Below, in pieces: positions 58,813 to 64,000 of a stretch of 64,000 nucleotides of DNA. The stretch is taken from the NCBI GenBank assembly GCA_963575745.1, contig CAUYUJ010014348.1, forward strand, positions 349,581-413,580. Reading direction: 5' to 3'. Position numbers and translations under genes: made by a program. The stretch comes from Prorocentrum cordatum. Taxonomy: Eukaryota; Sar; Dinophyceae; Prorocentrales; Prorocentraceae. The notes beneath the pieces are model-generated. The model ran no database searches, was not told where the DNA came from, and saw nothing but the letters and a program-made list of their open reading frames with translations. Every line of letters begins with the position of its first letter. Position 1 is the stretch's first letter.

Positions 58813-59139
58813 CATAGCCACGAGGGGGGGAGGAGGGGGCCGGCGGAGGTAGCAAGACGAAATTTGAGGCGGCAGCTCGTGCCAGCCTCCCATCCCATGC
58901 GGCTTGCCGAGCAGTCGTGATGGCTGAGACCAACGGAAGGAAAAGGGGATCTGGCGAAAGCAGAGCCGGGCCAAAGCAACCAAAGGAGGTTCCTGGCATC
59001 ATAGGCGAGACTGTAGCCTGATCGCAGATCCGTGAAGTCCTAGGGCGCCCTGGTCAACGCTCGATGGATCAGCGGACCGCAATCCAAGATCGAGCTTCCA
59101 ACCCATCCCGTCCTGTTCTGACCTTCCCGTCGTAGCCCC
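58813..59139 (-). other. Exon-like minus-strand scrap
   Basis: After CCTTCCGTTGGTCTCAG (complement of 58927-58943) the minus strand reads AITTARQAAWDGRLARAAAS and FVLLP, with a good pyrimidine tract before it. No family is recognised and no donor is clear. Confidence 0.25.
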
Positions 59140-59661
59140 TCCTCCTCCTCCTCCTCCTCCTCTTCCTCCTCCTCACGCGTCCTCCCCTGCTAACGGCCAC
59201 GCGTTCAGGATGCAAGCTCGCTGAAGTGCGTGAACTACAACGTCGCTACCATTGGACCGATACCACTGAGACAGCGCCGATGGAAACCCAGGGCCCATCA
59301 GAAGCTCAGTAGACACAAACAGTCTGGCAACGAGCTATCGCCTAGAAAGAACCACAGCCCGCCAGAAATCAGGCGCACAACGGACAAAAACGACCAGAGC
59401 CCCCCCCTATGTTCACGACCACGTCGCTGGGCTGGTCTTGTCCCCGCGGGGTCGAACTCTGAAACGCTCGGGTCGCAAAAAGGACGCCCGTCCCGCCGCG
59501 TTCCGTCCCGCGGCACCCAGAAGTCCGGGCCCCCGCAGCCACCCTCTCGGGGGCACGTGCAGTGTAATCGTGCTGCCGAGGCGAGCGCCCAGCCATGGCG
59601 AGCCTCGGTCACGAATGCAGCTTCCCTGGCATAGACCTCCGGCCCGGAAACCGTGGCCTTC
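59140..59661 (+). other. TCC tract and exon-like plus segment
   Basis: TCC run at 59140-59178, then CTGCTAACGGCC (branch-point-like) and GTTCAG at 59203-59208. The following frame reads DASSLKCVNYNVATIGPIPL and stays open to 59634. This has the layout of a 3' splice site, but the protein is not recognised. Confidence 0.25.
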
Positions 59662-59829
59662 GGTCGGGCACGTTGTACTCTACAGGCGGATTGCTTCGAA
59701 GGAAAAAATAAAATAGCCAAGCCCAAAACAGAAATTCATAAGATGGTGAAAAGTAGTAGAAAGATCGTCGACGGATTATTTCTTAACTATTTTTGGAATA
59801 CTCCTTCTGCAGAGACACACGCTCGACTT
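59662..59829. mobile_element. AGGTCGGGC element, copy 2
   Basis: Ends GGTCGGGCACGTTGTACTCT and the complement around CTTCTGCAGAGACACACGCT, CGACTT, with an A-rich middle (AAAAAATAAAATAGCC). More diverged than the other copies. Confidence 0.6.
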
Positions 59830-60179
59830 GACCATAGCCCCTCCTGAAGCCAAAGTGGTCCACATTGCAGCGTCTTGGTTTTAAAGAAGTGGGGTCGAAC
59901 AAAGATCGCTTTGGACGCCCCCTGGAAGAGTGACGTCCGCCACCGTGCCGCTAGGCACAGAGTGGGCGTGTCCTCAGGTCCTTTGCCCAACCCTCATAGC
60001 CTCAATCCTCACTCCCGGGGAGTCTTTAAGGATCCCGGGGCCCAAATTGCCAAACCTCCCGGGGGTTGGCGCGGCTTTGCGCGGATGGTCGCTCGGCAGC
60101 CCAAAGGGCCCCAAGACGGGCCAAGAGGGCCCCAAGACTCTCAACCCACGCACTCTGGCGGGACCCCGCCTTGGGCTAC
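59830..60179. other. Unassigned sequence
   Basis: CCCAAAGGGCCCCAAGACGG and GCCAAGAGGGCCCCAAGACT at 60100-60139 belong to the GGGCCGTCTTGG family. The rest is unassigned. Confidence 0.35.
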
Positions 60180-60340
60180 ACGTCGTTCATTTCTAATCGT
60201 GCTCATTTGTATGCTCGTTTCAAACTGTTCCCGGCCCCCTAGTGGCCAGGAAGAGGCCCAGGATAACACAGTTAGAAATGAAAGGATCTTGGCCCCCAAA
60301 AAATCGAAGCACTTTGGAATAATTAGAAACGAACATTGTG
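60180..60340. repeat. Dispersed repeat D, copy 2
   Basis: The fullest copy. TCATTTCTAATCGTGCTCAT and CAGTTAGAAATGAAAGGATC give it partly inverted ends. It contains GGCCAGGAAGAGGCCCAGGA and CCCCCAAAAAATCGAAGCAC. Confidence 0.7.
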
Positions 60341-60492
60341 TACATCCCCTCCCATACGTGCCCTCGATCTCACGAGCGTGGCCGACCCCCTGCGTGACGA
60401 GCTTCCTCAGTGACGACTCCCCGGGGCCGCCCGCCCAAGCCTTGAGGCAGCGAGGCGAGGGCGCCGTCACCGGAGGGGTCGGTCCTAGGGTC

Positions 60493-60648
60493 AGGTCGGG
60501 CCTGTCCCCCTACAGGGGGACTCTGCGCGAGAAATAGAAAATACCCCAAAAATACTCCCACTATGCTCAAAAATACTCCAAAAACGTCCCCATACTATTT
60601 TTTCAACTATGTTTGAATATTCCTCCTGTAGAGGGACAGGCCCGACTT
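60493..60648. mobile_element. AGGTCGGGC element, copy 3
   Basis: Clear inverted ends, AGGTCGGGCCTGTCCCCCTA and the complement around CCTCCTGTAGAGGGACAGGC, CCGACTT. 156 bp, with an A-rich centre (CCCCAAAAATACTCC). Confidence 0.8.
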
Positions 60649-61023
60649 AATCCGAGGGGTCGGTCGGCCCGCCCCAGTCGGGGTCGAAGGAGTGAGGGGA
60701 AGTGACAGGCGAATCAAGAGGCACAGAACCAGGGGTCCCACACATTTTCCTGTCTCTCCTGGATGTTCGTCTGGCCCTCCACTTCCCGTGCTCTCCATGT
60801 GTTCCCAGGGATCGACGACTATGTGTGCCTGTTTGCTTGTTTGTTTCCCTCCTCGGGGTAGTTAGTGAAGGGAGGACTAGCGAATCAACGCACGCAGCTG
60901 GTTTTCATGGCGCCTCCGGGCGTGTATTGATTTTTCCTTTGACCAGCTTCCGATCAATGGCATCACCGCGTTGAAATTCCTGTGGCCTTCTGGCAGATAG
61001 CCCTTGACCCAGGCACGGAGAAA

Positions 61024-61060
<37 letters not shown>

Positions 61061-61393
61061 CAAGCGCCCGAAGACAAAACGCCGATCTGCAAAAGATGAC
61101 CAAGGATGAGGAAGAGGAGGAGGAAACAGACGGCGAGAGCATCTGCCCGGCCGCGCGGCCGACGCACGGGCGGCTGGATCTTAGCTGTATCTGGACGCGA
61201 CCCAGCCCCCCGACGTAATGATCCTTACATGACGTCGACCCCAATGGGTCTCGACCCATTCCCGGGTCCATTTTGTTCGTCCCGTATGGTCGTTATCCGA
61301 CGGTCCGGAAGGCCGGTAGAGGCCCCCGGAGGGCGAAAATAGCTAAAAAAAGCCTATGATCGTTCAATGCCCGAGGGGCCTGTTTGGACGCCC
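60649..61393. other. Unassigned sequence with a GA tract
   Basis: GA microsatellite at 61027-61055. CCATTCCCGGGT and GGTCTCGACCCATTCC near 61245 are short palindromic motifs. No convincing gene. Confidence 0.35.
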
Positions 61394-61584
61394 GAAATGG
61401 GTACGGAAAGAATGGGTACAATGCCCAACAACAAATGTTGTCCCAAACCAACAGCGGCAACTGTTGGGCAGGCGGCCTTCTGTCTCAAATGGGGACAGGC
61501 CGCGGCGGCGCGGACAGCGAGTGCTGTTCAAAATGAGTAGGAACTGCTGTTGGGCATTGTACCCATTCTTTCCGTACCCATTTC
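61394..61584. mobile_element. TGGGTACGG palindromic element
   Basis: The ends GAAATGGGTACGGAAAGAAT and its exact complement give a perfect 37-bp terminal inverted repeat (GAAATGGG to GCCCAACA). The middle (AAATGTTGTCCCAAACC, GGCCGCGGCGGCGCGGACAG) is shared with 58270-58812. The TTGGACGCCC left extension at 61384 is also part of the larger family. No target duplication. Confidence 0.85.
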
Positions 61585-61830
61585 TTGAGCAGGGACCGAC
61601 CGTCCCGGCATTCCAATGGTCCTACCACGAAATGTTCTTAGAACCCGAAGATGCTCGAATAACAAAAACAAAGTTCTTATAACATAAACCCGGTGCGATA
61701 AAGCAAGACAGTCCCAGCCGGTGGTGCTCCAACAACGTCCCGTGGAGACCACAAAAGGCTCTCAGAGCATTGCTTGGCAGGCCTATAGGCACGCCAAAAC
61801 GCTTCGCCACTGCTTGTATTTCCTTCGTGC
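61585..61830 (+). repeat. Dispersed repeat A, copy 2
   Basis: Joined directly to the palindromic element. GAGCAGGGACCGACCGTCCC, GTTCTTAGAAC, CAGTCCCAGCC, GAGACCACAAAAGG and CTTCGCCACTGCTTG align with 198-430. Another start of the same repeat (GAGCAGGGACCGGCCGTCC) is at 61937. Confidence 0.75.
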
Positions 61831-61984
61831 CGAGCCTGGGGGGCACCGCCCGAGCCGCCGATGCATCGAGACACGCGCCCGGCGGCGGGGCCGAGACCGA
61901 GCTGCAGGCGGCAGGGGCCGCAGCCCCCGTGTCCTTGAGCAGGGACCGGCCGTCCGAGCAGTCCTGGAGGCCTACCCACGCGCT
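61831..61984. other. GC-rich short stretch
   Basis: Sequence between two starts of repeat A. No gene assigned. Confidence 0.3.
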
Positions 61985-62230
61985 GTTCTTAGGTTGGACG
62001 CCCGAGTTATCCGGGGTAACTCGGGTCCGGGGTAACTCGGGTTTGGATTCCCGAGAAAGAAACCCGAGTTAGCCCTGACCCGAGTTATCCCTGATGATTC
62101 GGGGCTCTGGGCGCCCGAGTTATCCGGGGTAGCTCGGGTCCGGGGTAACTCGGGTTTGGATTTCTGGAAAAAGGACCCGAGTTATCCCTGACCCGAGTTA
62201 CCCCTGATGATTCGGGGCTCTGATTAGGAC
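61985..62230. repeat. Tandem duplication of CCCGAGTTA palindromes
   Basis: A block of about 113 bp (CGCCCGAGTTATCCGGGGTA to TGATGATTCGGGGCTCTG) occurs at 61999-62111 and 62112-62224. Each contains four or five CCCGAGTTA or TAACTCGGG motifs in both orientations, so each half folds on itself. Confidence 0.85.
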
Positions 62231-62474
62231 CCCAAAATGCTATACTGCAAGCCTCGTCAAAGATAAACAGAAGACTTCTGACGTCGGTGACTGTGGGGTC
62301 AGCGCTAGTTACTCCAATGCTGGCGGATGCCTGCTGAATCGGACGCGGTGTTGTCGAAAAGCCGACCCCATCCTCTCAGCATTGAAGAACGCGCTTTCTG
62401 ACAGGTGCCCGAAAGCATTGTGTTCCAGGATTCCAACTTCCATTTCTGTATATTTTGACGAGGCTTGTAAGATC
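62231..62474. other. Unassigned sequence
   Basis: CAAGCCTCGTCAAAGATA near 62249 and the complementary TTTTGACGAGGCTTG at 62455-62469 form a 15-base inverted pair around about 190 bp, so this may be another small foldback element. Confidence 0.4.
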
Positions 62475-62640
62475 GGTGGAGAAGGAGAAGGCCCCCATCA
62501 GGAGGCGGCGAGACTTCTCAGGAGCCCTCGCGCCGTCTGAGGGTTTTTTGGTGTTCTCGGGGAAGGCTTAGACAACTTCTCAGAAAGCCAGGGGGCTTCC
62601 GAACCTTCTGAGAAGGTCTTCTCCTTCTCATTTCCCCCCC
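62475..62640. mobile_element. CTTCTCAGAAG inverted-repeat element
   Basis: Starts GGAGAAGGAGAAGGCCCCC and ends CCTTCTGAGAAGGTCTTCTC, CTTCTC; the arms are imperfect complements over 40 bp or more. Aligns with 21155-21310. Confidence 0.65.
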
Positions 62641-62649
62641 TCGCTCGCC

Positions 62650-62815
62650 GTCGATAAGAACGAAAGCAGCGTTCTTAGAACACCGAGCCGATGTGTTGAA
62701 ACAAAACAGCCCCAGCCAGAAATGTTCTGAGAACATCTCGTGCAGACCACAAACGGTTCTCAGAACATTCTTTGGTGGGCCTATAGGCAAGCCAGGACGC
62801 CTCGCCACTGCTTGA
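62650..62815 (+). repeat. Dispersed repeat A, copy 3
   Basis: GTTCTTAGAACACCGAGCCG, CAGCCAGAAATGTTCTGAGA, CAGACCACAAACGGTTCT and CCTCGCCACTGCTTG. The first 80 bases of the family are missing. Confidence 0.7.
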
Positions 62816-63089
62816 TCTCCACATTCCCTGCCCCCCCCTTCGTCCGACCTAACCCTCCCGTCTGGCGCCTTCCGGCTTGCAGCGCAGAATCCACCCGCGG
62901 GGCTCGCCGGCCTCGAGCCCGAGCATGCTCCAGGCGCACTGCGCCGAGCCGCAGGTGCCGAAGCCTCGGAAGGGGGGGCGGAGCTGCGCCGGGCGTGCCC
63001 GAGAGCGCGGCGGGGGTTGGGGCGCCGACGAACGAAGCGGACTACCGTCGGCCCGTACCGGAAGGATGCGCGACAGGGATGCACGGGCC
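62816..63089. other. GC-rich, weakly gene-like stretch
   Basis: After CTTCCGGCTTGCAG at 62867-62880 the plus frames read Ala/Gly/Arg-rich sequence. No family or consistent frame. Confidence 0.2.
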
Positions 63090-63240
63090 TGGCACGCCCA
63101 TTTGGAAGCTTCTCGAGCGGGGCGCGGCCAACAGAAGTGGCCAGGGATGGACCGAGGAGGCAGGGATGCACGGGCACCCTTGGGCATGTCGCCCCCTCCT
63201 TACTATGCGGGTTGGCTGTGAAAGAAACCGAGCTCTAGCA
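63090..63240 (+). repeat. Dispersed repeat C, copy 2
   Basis: GAGCGGGGCGCGGCCAACAG, AAGTGGCCAGGGATGGACCG and CACCCTTGGGCATGTCGCCC align with 33790-33890. Confidence 0.75.
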
Positions 63241-63935
63241 ACAGAAAGTGCACGGAACCGAGTGGCCGATTCCGGGAGCCCTGAGCAAAGAAAGGAACTC
63301 CATACATCGACGCCCATTCTTTCCGTGTGCTGAAATCTGCAGCCAGGAAAGCGGATCCTGGTGTATACGAAACCTTGGTGTGTATATTTTGGTTGCTTCC
63401 CCGGGAATGCGGACAAAACAAGATGCACCGCACCACCCCGACGCCGTCCCCGAGCCTCAACAAGTCCTGGGGTTGAGAAACAGCCCGCCACTGGCAATGT
63501 GCATGCTCCACCTTCCGAAACAAACATTACACCAAATAACCAAATCAATGGATAGTTTGAAATGGGATCGATTAAGAGATCGATGAAGAGATCGACCGGG
63601 AACCCAGGAACCCGGAACCCACCGAAAACGGACCGGAACCAATGACCAAGAACCATGGAACCAGGAACCGGGAACCCGGGAACCCAGCCGGCCACCAAAA
63701 TCGGCGGGACACTTTCGCCAATCTTTCAAGTTCCGCTAGGACCCCTTCATTGCATGCACTGATTGGGGAATACACGAAACCGAGTGGCCGATTCCAGGAG
63801 CCTGAGACCAGAGTAGTGTTGACGTCTCACAGTTGACTCCACCACCTCCCGCCGTGGAACACGAGGAGGCCGCTCGCTCGACCCCTCGAGGGAGAGACCC
63901 TCTCTGAAACCGTGTGGCATGTCTGTTCGCCCTCC
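63241..63935. other. Unassigned sequence with GGAACC repeats
   Basis: AACCGAGTGGCCGATTCC occurs at 63257 and 63779. GGAACCCGGAACC-type short repeats lie at 63595-63690. No gene assigned. Confidence 0.4.
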
Positions 63936-64000
63936 TCCTCCTCCTCCTCCTCATCCGCCTCCTCCTCCCTCCTCCTACGCCTCCTCCTCCTCCTCCTCCT
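63936..64000. repeat. TCC tract at the window end
   Basis: CTCCTC triplets running off the end of the window. Confidence 0.95.

Overview
This window is nuclear DNA of a dinoflagellate. The decisive sign is an exact 22-base match to the dinoflagellate spliced leader (DinoSL) at 14663-14684, at the head of a decayed reading frame. That is the signature of a trans-spliced mRNA copied back into the genome. High GC content, very sparse coding sequence, introns of several kilobases with GC donors, and massive simple repeats all fit. A large, GC-rich genome of the Prorocentrum kind is my guess; the species cannot be fixed from the sequence.

Only one gene is recognised. Four short minus-strand segments at 39757-39889, 34884-34943, 25083-25157 and 22811-22886 encode, in the correct order, successive pieces of the catalytic domain of a 2-oxoacid dehydrogenase E2 acyltransferase, most like the branched-chain (BCKDH, DBT) type. 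The gene therefore covers at least 17 kb on the minus strand. Introns of about 4.8, 9.7 and 2.2 kb are filled with transposons and satellites. The 5' exons (lipoyl and E1/E3-binding domains) and the 3' exons (glycine-rich and active-site part) were not found. Plus-strand segments at 40768-40935, 43219-43266 and 47023-47162 look like exons of an unknown gene. Other exon-like scraps are weaker. Two decayed, intronless reading frames (14685-15563 and 36934-37655) look like retro-copied genes; both lie between long TCC tracts.

The rest is repeat. From 1 to 2.6 kb there are small inverted-repeat transposons (two with clear 5-base target duplications) and a GGA tract. From 2.8 to 12 kb lies a cluster of a long repeat family bounded by TTG/CAA tracts, with a 79-bp minisatellite and a 2.37-kb head-to-tail duplication inside. 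From 12.3 to 14.15 kb is an almost unbroken TTG/CTG tract. From 14.5 to 16.2 kb is the DinoSL pseudogene. From 19.1 to 20.8 kb are units rich in the motif GGGCCGTCTTGG, a family that returns at 44, 46, 50 and 53 kb. From 22.8 to 39.9 kb runs the E2 gene, whose introns hold transposons, a SINE-like insertion with an 18-base target duplication, and a diverged 28-32 kb array. From 40.9 to 42.7 kb is an 88-bp minisatellite of about 20 copies, followed by GAT repeats. From 43 to 64 kb are further inverted-repeat elements, microsatellites and minisatellites. A 100-base N gap lies at 38708-38807.

I see no rRNA, no intact tRNA, no CRISPR, no operon-like layout and no intact transposase or reverse transcriptase. 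The many long open frames are translations of simple repeats and are not annotated as genes.
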